Shown piece by piece: positions 51,552-62,600 of a stretch of 64,000 nt of DNA. The stretch comes from Cymbidium sinense (taxonomy: Eukaryota; Streptophyta; Magnoliopsida; Asparagales; Orchidaceae). The notes below the pieces were generated by a model that ran no database searches, was not told the origin of the DNA, and worked only from the letters and a program-made list of their open reading frames with translations. The position numbers were made by a program, and so were the translations under genes. The stretch is from positions 56,043,352 to 56,107,351 of the forward strand of contig CM038222.1 in assembly GCA_021442155.1 (NCBI GenBank). The letters run 5' to 3'. Numbering within the stretch: the first letter of the stretch is position 1; every line of letters begins with the position of its first letter.

Positions 51552-52560
51552 GTGTTCCTCTAAAAAAAAATTTCCATCATGTGGATTGTATTAATCTTGA
51601 CTTAAAGTCTGATTGTTAATCACTGTAAAGATGTAATGAAAATATTTTTCACAGATGACGCTAAGCTGTTGCGAGCTAGAATATTATTGACAGTAGAGTG
51701 AAAATCTTTAAGTCTCAACTTTGTATAAAAATCCAGTACACAAATAGATAACTAAAGAGAATATGGAGAACACTAAAGTTTTACGTAAAAAAAATCCCAA
51801 GAAAAGGAGAAAAAATCATGGGATCTCGCCTAGTATAAATAATCTACTATGTATTTTAAGCTATAAAGTTTCATTATTCTCTTAGGATGGAAGAGATAAA
51901 GGTACAAAATTGTGATTGTATAAAAGTTAGCAATAACAGTTTTTGAATAATATTACAACTAAATATTGTGGTGGTCAAGCTATAACGACCATTTGAGTTG
52001 TTTGGCTATGGCTTTCAAAGGTGGAGGATAGTTGTTGGTGATGTATGGCTTCAAGCTTCAAAGTTTAGCTCTTAGTTCTTCCCTTGGCTCTCTTCCAAGC
52101 CTTCTTTTATTCTCCCACTCTTATGGTGAGAATGAAATTCTATTTATAAAATTTTATGAGGAGCATTTTGATAACTTAAGCCAAAATCTCAAAGCACTCC
52201 ATTAGACGGCCCATATTGTTTCTCTAGATCATATATGATTTCTTAAGGATTTAAGTGTCTTAATGACTTCCAATTTGAGTGATTTAAAGCTTGTTGGATT
52301 CCACTTGTTCAGCTACTCAATTCGATAATAAGCCGAATTATAGATCATTTGATCATTTAATTAATATTTTGAAGTTTCTATTTAAACACATTTAGACTCT
52401 GATTGACCTATTTTTGATGCTAGTGAACTCATCCCATTGAGACATTTAATTTGACTATAATTTGTTAAAATCAAATTTTGGATTATTTATAATTTAATAC
52501 ACACTTGCTTCAATATTTGTTCTTGACTTTATTAATTCATTGTGATATATCACATTCATT
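51552..52560 (-). mobile_element. Probable Copia-type LTR remnant
   Basis: On the minus strand, a TATAAATAG TATA-box-like word near 52145 is followed by a transcribed-leader-like part (GGCTTGGAAGAGAGCC). Further on come TAGGCGAGATCCCATGATTT and TCTTGGGATTTTTTTTACGT near 51780-51850. These resemble the R-U5 part of plant Copia LTRs, where GAGATC...TTTTCTCC...TTTACGTAAA is frequent. Neither clear TG/CA ends nor internal genes were found. The family B end at 51551 cuts it off. Confidence 0.45.
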
Positions 52561-52920
52561 CATAGTAATTTTTAGCTATCAAAAACACACGAAAACAACA
52601 AATCTAAATTAAAAAAATGATAAAAAATTTAAAAACAAGAATAAGAATAAAGTAAGCATGAAGAGAGATGAGAACACTAAGAGCATGGCAGAAAAATTCT
52701 AACTGAGAGCATGTGAAAAAAAAAACTACTAAAAAGTGATTAAACCTAATTAGTGTGAATGGAAAAACCAATGAACAATAACTTGATGATTACAAGAAAC
52801 AATGAAAAGAAGTGAAAATTCATACCTAGTTATTGTAACATATGCTAAACCAAATTATGAAATATGAACAAGTTTTTTGGTTTGACTAAGAGTCGAGCAT
52901 GCAATGTTATGATGTGAGAG
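52561..52920. other. AT-rich intergenic DNA, nothing recognised
   Basis: A-rich sequence without open frames, repeats or motifs that I can assign. Confidence 0.5.
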
Positions 52921-53412
52921 CTTATTTAATAGTTAAGTTAAAACCAAAACCAATGCATCATTATAATTTTAAATCATGGTTATTTACAATTTGACTTGAA
53001 GAAACCTCAATTATGGTCATCCTACAGCTTAACTTTAATAAATCAATTATGAAATATTAAAAACAAGAAGCGAGCAATAAGCAACAAAAAGATGGAGAAG
53101 TGCACAAATATAATTGTAATAAAGTAAAAACAGCCCAATAATCAAATAAATTAAGTAATAGATTATTTGAATATTTCTTAATCTTTGATATTCCATTTCA
53201 TGTTCTCTTCACAAATTTAACCAAATGAAGGTCAAACGTGCATTGAAGTCAATTTCTCTCCTTTGAATTGAGAAATATCTAAAATAAGGTCATCCTATTG
53301 CTGACATTTAACCAATCAAAGGAAAAGATATGTAGAATTCTAGAAAAGAGCTATATAAAGATGAACATGTGCATGAGTAAGAATATAATCGCTTATTTCA
53401 AGTCTACTCTAC
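52921..53412. repeat. Diverged ~290-bp tandem units, left part
   Basis: Two units share AACCTCAATTATGGTCATCCTACAGC (near 53004) and ATCTAAAATAAGGTCATCCTATTGC (near 53280), each followed by a CAAT(C)-rich part and a GTGCA(C/T) word. A third unit lies at 57596-57800 beyond solo LTR C3 (CCTCAAAATTGTCATCCTATAGC near 57667). The TCTAC target duplication shows C3 inserted into this array. Confidence 0.55.
53408..53412. other. Target-site duplication TCTAC (left)
   Basis: TCTAC directly precedes TGTGGACTCC, the start of solo LTR C3. It is repeated exactly at 57591-57595. Confidence 0.88.
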
Positions 53413-54051
53413 TGTGGACTCCAAAAATTCACCAGCAACCTCTCGACAAATTGAATTGAAGAGAGTGTGATTTAAGTATCGGTGTAATTTTCAGAAGTTA
53501 GATGAAATAGTAGATAAGACACTACCTAGAGATTTCACCCTCATTTTGTGAGGACTTTATATCTGGTTCTAGGTTTTCAATAGGAGCAAGCCCATATAGT
53601 TAATTGCCCCTTCTAATAAGTGAGAGAGAACTTTCGATTAAGGATAGTTATTAGATCGCTTAATGCGTAGCGTATAGTAGCAGCATATAGAGTTTTAGAA
53701 TTTAAAATTATGAAATTCATCATTTCAGCTTAAACTGGATGGTTGGAGGAATGATGACGTGCCCGATCTAGATCTCATGGTTTCATCATCCCGGGTCGTC
53801 GTGGTCCCTAGTCTACTCAGTCAGAGGAGGTAGTCAACCCAACCTGACTGAAGGATCCTTATCAGCAACACATGGGTTACGTCGTCCAAGAGATCCTTGT
53901 AGACCTGGGTTGGTGTTTGTCTAAGGAGATAGGCTTAAGTCTACCTTAGCTGACAGGAGTTTGTTTGTCCTATCAAGTATACCCTATGAATCACAACTCA
54001 AAGGGCAAAGCCATAGGGAGCACACGGGCTACGATCTTGATCGTAATATAA

Positions 54052-54170
54052 TGGAGCCTTACTGGCCAAACCACCTGATCAGAGGACTCTGATTGTAACT
54101 GCATCATCTGTGGAGCATACTGGTCAAGCCACACAGTCAGAGGACACGGGTCACGTCCTTACTGGCAAGA
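54052..54170. repeat. 59-bp direct repeat in C3
   Basis: TGGAGCCTTACTGGCCAAAC at 54052 and TGGAGCATACTGGTCAAGCC at 54111, each followed by a CAGAGGAC word. This is the same duplication as at 44800 in LTR C2. Confidence 0.7.
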
Positions 54171-54604
54171 GATTGATTAAGAGTGAACATAGCAGAACAC
54201 TTAATTTGATATTGGCTCCTTTATGAGCTAAAGTTTTCTTAATTTGTCACCCCCGATAAATAATTACGGAAGGTGTATAGATTGAGTTTTGCTTTAAGCT
54301 TTTAATGATAGAGTTTCATTTAAACAGTTTTTAGATTTATATTTAATTTAAGTTGGATTTGATTTAAAAAATTGATTAATTTGAATATATTTAAAAGCAT
54401 TAGATCCTATCAACCCTGTTTAGCTCCTAACAGAGGATTACATCTACTATCATATGACAGAATTAGCTTCTCATATATTTTACTAAGTTGAAATTCTTAT
54501 AATAGATTTTTAAGTTTTGTTACACCAGATTTAGTCCTAAGACTAAACCGGGAAGCAACCCGCACAGCATCCTCAAACACTTGAATCTAAACATTCAGCA
54601 TAAT

Positions 54605-54627
54605 GTCGGGGCCCATGCGGGTATTTA
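54605..54627. promoter_or_regulatory. Conserved GC-rich LTR block in C3
   Basis: GTCGGGGCCCATGCGGGTAT, the best-preserved instance of the block described at 11981. Confidence 0.45.
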
Positions 54628-55426
54628 TAGCTTAGATAATTTCATCTAATTAATGAAATCATTGATTTTGAAAATCATAATTAGAATGAAATTCCTTAAT
54701 CTTTGATTGAAGGAAGCCCTATATTTTTTGTATAATTTGAGTTAGTATCACCTTCTGTCTGCTTGTACAAAGAGTTGCAGATCCGGTGAAGATTGTATCA
54801 TAGAATTATGTTTATATTTGCACTTAAAAGGTTGTATCCTTACTTGCACTTTATTTATTCATAGAACTTCTAAACTTCAATGATTGGCTTATGCTCATTA
54901 AAAACTTATTAGATCTTTGCAAATTCAACATTCAAATTTGATACTCATATAAGTCGTTTTCTTTATACTTTCTTTCAATTCTAGCTTCTTTTGGACTTTA
55001 CATTTGAAAGCTATACTTCAATCATATTACAAGCTTTCAATAATCCAATTATACATTCAAATGGATTTATGTTTGAAAAGTATCGTTCATCTTCACTTTA
55101 GTCAATCTTTTAAGTTTAGATTTGAATCTTATAAAGGTTATTTGCTTCCAAGCCTTACAATTCAGAATTTAATTTGATGTCAACATTAACTTATAAGCTT
55201 GAGCTCAGAAGTTACAATCAAATCGATTTATTTTGAGTTCAAATTTTATTTAGATCATAACCTTTCAATTTTATGTCAAATTCATTTCAAGTTCATTTAC
55301 ATTTTAATTTTAAATTTATTCATTTATTTATGACTTTATATTTTATATTTATCTTAACGTTAAATCTCTTTTTCTTTTACCTAAGTCCCAAAATTTTGAG
55401 TAAATTTTAGCAGCTCTGGCCATCCT

Positions 55427-55543
55427 CGATAGTGGGAGAGTATATTAGACGCCTATCGAAGGAATGGCTGTCTGCAACATCACAACCTTTCTTACACTTA
55501 TACCCTGGGCATTAGGCCTTGAAACCTACAAAAGAGAAATGAA

Positions 55544-55576
<33 letters not shown>

Positions 55577-55813
55577 TATTTTTTCTAAGTCAAAATTCGT
55601 TAAAATTTGAAGATTTCAGGATACATCTAATAGATATTGGCTTTCTTAGTATGTCTATCGAGCAAGGTAGTGTCTTCTGACATCACGTCGTCTTAGACCC
55701 TACGCCTCTCATTGCATTTTGATGTCAAAACCTGGAAATGCAAACATATATGTATATATCTTTCCACATTCACATCTCCTCGCACCCGCTACGCCCTATT
55801 AGGCATTAGCGGG
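55427..55813. repeat. Hairpin array in C3
   Basis: CGATAG (55427-55432) pairs with CTATCG (55453-55458). CCCGCTA (55785-55791) pairs with TAGCGGG (55807-55813), with an inner GCC/GGC. Between them a diverged unit repeats the words TATCGA(A/G), GACATCAC or CAACATCAC, and CTTGAAACCT or AAAACCTGG followed by TATATATA. The array sits at the place of the hairpins in C1 and C4. Confidence 0.55.
55545..55579. repeat. Short (TA)n microsatellite
   Basis: A TA run with one CA interruption, within solo LTR C3. Confidence 0.9.
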
Positions 55814-55924
55814 GTCTTGAAACTTGTAAAAAATATAAGTACATATGCATATACATATACAATTTTCACGCAAATATCCACACATCTTCAAACTCATTTT
55901 GCTGCACACTTGTAATAATCGGCA

Positions 55925-56012
55925 GGAGGGTTTGGCTAGGAGGGTTCGGCTAGGAGGTTCGGCCAAGAGGAGTTCGATGGAGTGGAATTCAGCAAGGGGA
56001 ATTCGGCTAAAA
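55925..56012. repeat. ~16-bp minisatellite in C3
   Basis: Five to six imperfect copies of GGAGGTTCGGCTA-like units (GGAGGGTTTGGCTA, GGAGGGTTCGGCTA, GGAGGTTCGGCCAA and more decayed ones). Confidence 0.75.
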
Positions 56013-56849
56013 AAAAAAAAAAAAGAAGAAATGAATGAGATAAAGGATCAGTTTGGCTAGAAGGATTTGAACAGGATTTAATCTGCCAAACAGTAGAAAC
56101 GAAACTTTAAATCCTACAGAATTTTAAATTCCATTTTTCCTCTTTTTTGCCTTAAATCGCAATCACAAGCGGACTAACGAAATTTACACAAACTGAAACG
56201 CATGAAGGAAGAGAGGAAAGGAAATCGATGGCTATGTACTCGATTAAAGGAAGAATTGAAAAGGGTAGGGAGTTTGGTTGTGCAACTCCTTATGAAATCG
56301 GCGAGCGAACGAGAAAGGGAGAAATTCCTGGCTACGAGTTCGTTCCAAATGGAGAGGCAGAGAGGAACGGCGCTATTTTTACTATAGGTGGGATCGAGTG
56401 GGAAGAATAGAGAACAAGAGGAAGAACTTACTGTTTCTTGCGACGAAATCGAGAGAAGAGGGAGATCCGACGGGTAGGTATTGCGAGAGAGAGAGAGGTA
56501 GTGGAGAAGGGCTTTGAATGAATGGGATCTGTGCATTTGAAGGAAGAAAGGAGGCTTGGAGGGAACGGTTAAGGAACCATCGTGGGAGTGGTTGGCCAGC
56601 GGGCGGTTGCATGCGAAGGGGGAGAGACTTCAACGTGCATTCGAACCATGCGTGGAAGAGGGAAGCTCATGTGCATGAAGGGAGATGAACGAGCGAGCCA
56701 GCTGCGTGAAGGGAAGACCGGTTGGGTTGAGCCGAGTGAGATGAGTGGATTTAGGTTAGGTTAGGGCTTTTAAGTATATTCTTTTATTTCTAATAAGCTT
56801 TAATGTGAATTTTACGCTGACATGATTAGATAATCAATATATATCAATT

Positions 56850-57545
56850 TAAGATTATTCTGACGTTCCGAACGCAACGGTGAGGTCCATTTCATAATCG
56901 GAGACCTTTTGGTTCGAGTAATCGTCAAATTAAGTCAATTTCAGCTCAAAATACATGTCGCCGCTTTCAACCACTTAATTTTTGCACAGACTTGTCCGAA
57001 TTGAATACGGACAATCTTACTTGATAGATTTGGATGTTTAGAAGCTAATGGCACAATCAATTTCAAGCGTCGTTTGGTTTGGGCCTCGACCCGAATGCGT
57101 ACATTTCATCGATGACTCAATCGGTTGATCATCAAGCAATATTTATATTATGACCGTTCGGCTCAATGACGAAGTCCGTTCATCGATCAGACGTCATTTG
57201 GGTTGATTTTGGCGACGTCCTGTATATTTCAGCCTTGATTTGCGCGCTGTCACTTCTAATCATTCGACATTTGTACAGACTCGTCTGAATTGAGTGTGGA
57301 TTTATGACGCTGATATTTTGAAGCTAACGGCGTAATCAATTTTATCGTTCGTGGCATAGTTGCGCCTTTCAGACTTCGATATCATAACGATGCCGACGGC
57401 GCTTTAGATTATGCAATATTTATATTTTGACCAATTTCTATATTCTGAACGCGATGGCGAAGTTGGTTCATTGATCGGAGGTCATTTCGATCATTTTTGG
57501 TGATATCCAGTGTATTTTGAGCCTCGATTTGTAATCGCCACTAGT
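56850..57545. repeat. ~290-bp tandem units near the end of C3
   Basis: Units begin near 56850, 57140 and 57425. Each starts with a TTCTGAACGC or GTTCGGCTC word, then GACGAAGTCCGTTCATCGATC-like text. A CAGACTYGTCYGAATTGA word occurs in the first two (56990, 57278). C4 has the same units near 62250 and 62560. This makes the LTR's outer part locally richer in CG dinucleotides than its surroundings. Confidence 0.72.
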
Positions 57546-57590
57546 GTTGAATTGAACTTGTGGCTCAACTTATATATATGAAGGTCAACA

Positions 57591-57595
57591 TCTAC
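57591..57595. other. Target-site duplication TCTAC (right)
   Basis: An exact copy of 53408-53412, directly after GGTCAACA. Confidence 0.88.
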
Positions 57596-57800
57596 ATATT
57601 GATTATATAATATTATTATACTGAAATTTCAATTCATTGTTTATTTCTTTTGGTTCAAAAAAAACCTCAAAATTGTCATCCTATAGCACAGCTTTTCATC
57701 AATCAAGGAATATGATAAGCAGGATGCCAACAAAGAGCTCCATGAAGTTGGACAAGCACACATGAATAAATAAAGTAAAAGAAGCCCAATGATTTCATGC
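57596..57800. repeat. Diverged ~290-bp tandem unit, right part
   Basis: The third unit of the array at 52921-53412. It has CCTCAAAATTGTCATCCTAT, then GAGCTCCATGAAG...GCACACATGAATAAATAAAG, and ends in AAGAAGCCCAATGATTTC (compare AAACAGCCCAATAATCAAAT near 53128). Confidence 0.55.
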
Positions 57801-58171
57801 AGAAGACAGCAAATGAGAAGAGAGCCATTTTACTTGATCAATTGTATGCTCCAAGCAACTATGTTCAAGGTGTATGTGAGTGGGTTTACGAAATTAATCT
57901 CATACCGTTATATGGTGTCAATATAGATCTAAGCACAGCAATGGATAGAACATGTTCGAGTTCTTACAGAACAATTTTCACTAAGTCTGAAGAGATCAAG
58001 AAAGATGTGGAGATACAGCTGAAATTTTTTGGTTTGACTTGGTTTGGTCTAAGGAAAGAAGGTGCAGCTATAAATCCTCAATCTACTGTGCAAAGTATAT
58101 GTAAGGAAACTTTACATAAGAGAGCACTGTACACCACTTCACACTCAACTAAACATTTTTGGCCAAAATAA
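57797..58171 (+). CDS. Unrecognised 124-codon frame upstream of the phytocyanin pseudogene
   Basis: This frame is open from an ATG at 57797 to a stop at 58169-58171. The product is soluble-looking, with four Cys (in CEWVYE, DRTCSSS, SICKE) and no signal peptide or membrane segment. I recognise no family. It overlaps the end of the tandem unit at 57596-57800 and lies 120 bp before the phytocyanin-like exon. It does not look like phytocyanin exon 1, which would have a signal peptide and a tryptophan-rich start. It may be chance, part of an intron, or a broken exon. The length is only mildly surprising in this AT-rich DNA. Confidence 0.2.
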   Translation: MQKTANEKRAILLDQLYAPSNYVQGVCEWVYEINLIPLYGVNIDLSTAMDRTCSSSYRTIFTKSEEIKKDVEIQLKFFGLTWFGLRKEGAAINPQSTVQSICKETLHKRALYTTSHSTKHFWPK

Positions 58172-58287
58172 TTTCACCGAATTCACAATGCACTGCAATT
58201 TGAAATATCATAAATTATATTTAGTTAGTCTTAATAAATGTACAATGCAAACAACTTAAGACCTTTAATGGAGTACCTTGTAGTTCC

Positions 58288-58840
58288 TTGCTACAATATT
58301 CAATCTCCTCTTTGTGTTTTGCACCTTTCTCCTTTGGAACATTTCATAGCGTTGTTGAGGTGCCAAAGGCAGACTACGAAGCATGCACTATGAGCACTAC
58401 AATCCTGGTTTATACGGGTGGTAATGCAGTAATCATGCTAAGCTCCCCGGGGAAGAGATATTTCATTTTGGGGACTCCAGGCCACTGCAGCCAAGGGAAG
58501 TTTCAGAGATTATAAATCAACCAGCGGGTTCTCCTGTAATCCCAAACCCCGCTCCCACATCACCAGCACCTGTTGATGGTCTGACCATGACTCCACCATC
58601 CATGCCAGCTTAGGCGCCGGTGAAGCCTCCGGCAGTTCTATCACCGGTCATTGAAACATTAGGGCCACCTGTCATCCAATCCTCTGAGCAGGTCCTTCGC
58701 CAGAAGTGGCTCAAGGAAAAACAGTGGCGGTCGGCAGGTGGAGGCAGGGATTGTGTTGGTGCTCAGTTTGCCGATGAGTAATAAGAATATTGCAGGCTGG
58801 TTGCCCTGCTCCTAATTCTTCTTTATGACGAGAAAATCAA
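58288..58840 (+). pseudogene. Phytocyanin-like (uclacyanin/mavicyanin/early nodulin-like) exon 2 pseudogene
   Basis: The frame 58324-58500 encodes FSFGTFHSVVEVPKADYEAC, then a TGGNAVIMLSSPG stretch and RYFILGTPGHCSQGKF, the second half of a plastocyanin-like domain. The His of FHSVVEV, the disulfide Cys pair (YEAC and PGHC) and the second His are kept. The copper-ligand Cys expected in YFICG is Leu, as in copper-free early nodulin-like proteins or through decay. A frameshift near 58500 is followed in another frame by a Pro-rich linker (PAGSPVIPNPAPTSPAPVDG), a TAG at 58611-58613, and a possible hydrophobic GPI-type tail (LVALLLILL near 58800). Phytocyanin genes have one intron before this exon; the expected acceptor reads TTTTGCAC instead of GCAG. 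No exon 1 is found. Intact relatives are cell-surface proteins. Confidence 0.75.
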
Positions 58841-59073
58841 CCATTATTCATCCTGTATTTGTGGAAATTCATCGTATTGCTCTTAAATTTCCTGGCGAGA
58901 TGACAGTAGTTCTCAAATGAATTAGCCGCCCTCCATAATGATGTTTTCATCTGCAATTTTTGCAGCATTAGCCAAGATGGCAGACGTATTAGAATCCTAT
59001 CCTATTTTAAGCATTCAAGCTGTTCAATCACACCAATTTTAAGAAAGAAGAGCAAAAAAAAAAAACTCAATCA
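58841..59073. other. Intergenic DNA, nothing recognised
   Basis: Downstream of the phytocyanin remnant. Possibly its old 3' untranslated region. Confidence 0.4.
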
Positions 59074-59278
59074 TAGGCTGTTTTAAGCTTTTTCAATTCA
59101 AAAGCTGGTTTAAAGTATTCCGAAAATTTGTCTTTTGATTTTTGAAAAGCTAAAAGCGAAGCTTTTCGAGATGAGCTAAAACTAATTTCAAAGACACTAT
59201 TCAAACGGGTATCAAAATTAAAAATGCACGCTCTCAAAAGCAAAATGCACTAAAAAAGCTCCCCCAAACGAAGCCATA
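59074..59278. mobile_element. Candidate MITE (~205 bp, hAT-like style)
   Basis: The ends GGCTGTTTTAAGCTTTTT and, inverted, GGCTTCGTTTGGGGGAGCTT share GGCT..TTT..GCTTTTT. The interior is full of AAAAGCT/AGCTTTT words that can fold back, for example TTTTTGAAAAGCTAAAAGCG. Small non-autonomous hAT-type elements in plants often look like this. A clear 8-bp target duplication is not seen. Confidence 0.45.
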
Positions 59279-59624
59279 GTGTCATATCTCCATCAATATT
59301 CTTTTTTTTCTCACTCATGTTGATAAGTTGTGATTTATTATGATAGACAAAAATTAAACTTAATATCTTAATAATAATTTTTATTGTATTTATCGATCGA
59401 ATTAATTGACACTCACAATTATCATCATTTTCATGTTAAAGTATTTATAGAATATATGATTGACTCGAATTAACTTACCGACTAATAGATAACTAAATTA
59501 TGAAATTATATACAAATTATGAAATTTTGTACAATAGTTATATATGATCGATAATGACAGTCAATAAAAGCATCATTGATGAGAATTTGATTGCTTCTTT
59601 AATACATCAAAGTATTCATCGATC
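59279..59624. other. AT-rich intergenic DNA, nothing recognised
   Basis: No frame, repeat or motif assigned up to the start of solo LTR C4. Confidence 0.5.
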
Positions 59625-62600
59625 TATGGTTCCAAAAATTTGTCACTGAACTCTGGATGAAAAGAGTATATTTAAATGTCGATCAAATTTATAGAATAGT
59701 AAATAAGACACTACCTAGAGTTTTCGCTCTCATTTTATGAGGATTTTAGATCTGGTTCCAGGTTTCTTATAAGCACAAGCACATATAGTTAATTACCTCT
59801 CTTAATGTTGAGAGAGTACTTTCGATTAAGGCTAGTTGTTAGATCGATAAATGCATAGCGTATAGCAGTAGCATGTGAAGTTTAAAATTGTGAATTTATG
59901 AAATTCATCATTTTAGCTTAAAGCGGATGGTTGGGGGATGATAATGTGTCCGATCAAGATCTCATGGTTCTGTTATCCCGAGATATCGTGGTCCCTAGTT
60001 TACTTAATCAGAGGAGGTAGTCAACCCAACATGACCGAAGGATCCTTATCAACAGCCATGGGTTGCGTTGTCCAAGAAAATCTTGTAGACCTGGGGTGGT
60101 GTTTACCAAATAATATAAGTTTAAGTCCACCTTAGCTAGCAGAAGGTTTTGGCCCTATCAGGTGCACCATATAGTTCACATCTCAAAGGGCGGAGCCAAT
60201 GGGGAACATACTGCCACAGACTGCATTAAATATAATGTCATTTGACGGTAGCCACCGAGGAGGACTCACGAATCGATTATATGTAGATTGGTCAAGCCAC
60301 GCTCCAAAGGACACGGGTCACGTCCTTACTAGCATGAGATTGATTGAGAATAAATATAGTGGAACACATGATTTGACTTTGCCTCCTTTGTGAGCAAGAG
60401 TTTTCTTAATTTGCCACCTACCGCAAACAATTGCGCAAGATGTGTGGATTAAATTTTGATTTAAATTTTTAAGGATTGAATTTCATTTAGGCTTTTATAA
60501 CTTAATAGCATATTATAATTTTTCTTTTAAATTAATACTTGATTTAAAAGATTCAAATTAAATTAATCTGAAACTTACAAATACATTTTGATGATAGTGT
60601 CCTCTCCAGTTGAAATCTCTATTCAACACAACCATTCTCGGGATAGATGTATTATTCATTTTATTATTCTAGATCATGTCGACTCTATTGATTTAATAAT
60701 AGAGGATCAGATCTACTATCGTATGACATAATTAGCTTCTTAAATATTTTACTAAGTTGAAATTCTTATAATATTATTATTAGATTTTTATGTTTTGTTA
60801 ACTCAGACCCGGTCCTAAGACCCAATCGGGAACCAACCCGTGCAACATTCTCAAATACTAAGTTTAAATATTCAGCGTAGTGTCAGGGCCCATGCAGATT
60901 ATTTAATTTAATATTGATTTAACTTTAAGGGATTTGAATAATGTTTCTTATTTTGATTGAGTTTCATTGCAAGTTTAGAATTTTAAATAATTTTTTATAA
61001 TATTTCGGTAGCCTCCCGGCATCATCCCCACATAGGGGCCTACAATGAGGGCTGGGCCTGTGCATCATGGCAAAAAAAAGGTATGTATGGGTGGTGTAAA
61101 TATGGCTGAATGCGTCATTTCACTACGCCAAGAAAGCATGTATGGGTCTCTAAAGCACCTACATGTAACACAGATTTTTCCGTCATGCCAAGAAAGGCGT
61201 GTACGAGTACATATACACCTGCAATATTAGTTTAAACAACAATTTTATATTTTCGATTGATTTTATATCAAATTGTTTAGGTCTCCTATCGGTATATAAG
61301 TTTGACAGTATTTTGGCAGTATTCCGACGTCATCCTCATATAGAGGGCTGCCTTGGATATGCTGGGTTTTCCCATCACACCAAGAATGGCATGCATGAGT
61401 GGTATAAATCATAACCTAAATGTACCATCCCACCATGCCAAGAAAGGCATGTATGAGGCTCTAAGGTACCTACGTGAAACAAATATTTTTCCGCCATGCT
61501 AGGGAAGGCCTGTAAGAATTCTTATATACCTGTCATCGAGCTAGATTCCAAATATCATTTTCTTTATTGTACATTGATATTTTGGATTCTAACAAAATTT
61601 TGGTAACATCTCCCCCAGCTGGGGGATTTTTACTTAAACTAGGCCTACCCACCCGTCTGAAAAGACGTGCATGGGTAGTATTTTGTAACACCACGATCAT
61701 GAGTCTCCCAACCTACCCATCTAAAAAGACATGCATAGGCTCTTTAGGTACCTGTCAAAAAACTCAGATTTTCCCTCCACACCAATAAAGGCGTGTACTG
61801 GTACTTATACACACAACCAAGCAATTTTATACCTGTGGGAAAGGAATGGGCGCGTGGCGGTTGTGGAGTGGACTACGATCAGGCGCATGGGAACTTGGCG
61901 GACTCACGCTTGGGTTCACGGATGCACACATGGAATGGTCGTGTCCGATTCGACCTCAGTTCATGGTTCGCTCATCACATGGGAGGTGGGACGAATGGCG
62001 TTCAGTCGCGTGCGTTCGTCAGACGAAGGAGGCTCCGCATGCCGCGGCTGGGGAGGATCTTCGCGCGACGCCAGAGAACAAGAGAAATCGAGGTTAGGGC
62101 CGGTTGTGGGATCTTTGGGCTGTGGGTAGTTGAGTTAAGGTTAGGTAAGGGGGGTATTTATAGGATTTTTCTTATTTAATCATTTAATTAACTATAATCC
62201 GGATTTTTGAACCGACATTATTATATGGGCAATATTTATGTCGATCTTATGTTATTCTGATATTTCGAACGCAACGACACAGTCTGTTTCATAATCGAAA
62301 TCCTTTTAGTTCATGTTGGCGTCGAATCAGGTCAATTTCAGTTCAAAATTACACGTTGTCACTTCTGACCGCTCGATATTTACACAGACTCGTCTGAATT
62401 GAGTGCGGACAGTCTCATTTGAAAGGTTTCAATATTTTGACACTAACGACGTAATCAATTTCTTGAACGGAGATCATTTGGGCATCATCACGGCTTCCCG
62501 ACCTTGATATCTACGTAAGAGCGCGTCGATGGATCTTCTTCTTGATCAGTCGACAGTTGAATTGTGCAATATGTATATTATGATCAATTTCTACGCTCTG

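Larger units (their letters stand above)
53413..57590 (-). mobile_element. Solo LTR C3 of the Tat-related LTR superfamily
   Basis: In plus-strand reading it starts TGTGGACTCCAAAAATTC and ends GAAGGTCAACA, with an exact 5-bp target duplication. The first 1.5 kb matches LTRs C1 and C2 in order (TTAATTGCCCC, CATCATCCCGGG, GGGCCCATGCGGG). The rest has diverged: hairpin array (55427-55813), TA repeat, GC-richer block (56170-56760) and 290-bp repeats (56850-57545). Strand is assigned by analogy with C1/C2. No internal region is attached, so it is a product of LTR-LTR recombination. Frames at 55712-56060 and 56174-56764 are incidental. Confidence 0.85.

Noticed and set aside
56174..56764. Five overlapping frames on both strands
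   Set aside because: The same GC-richer LTR segment in C3. No conserved frame and no recognisable protein.
61731..62179. Three overlapping plus-strand frames of 83-132 codons
   Set aside because: They lie in the GC-richer part of solo LTR C4, where stops are rarer. The frames overlap each other and show no family features, and the equivalent parts of C1 and C3 do not keep them.
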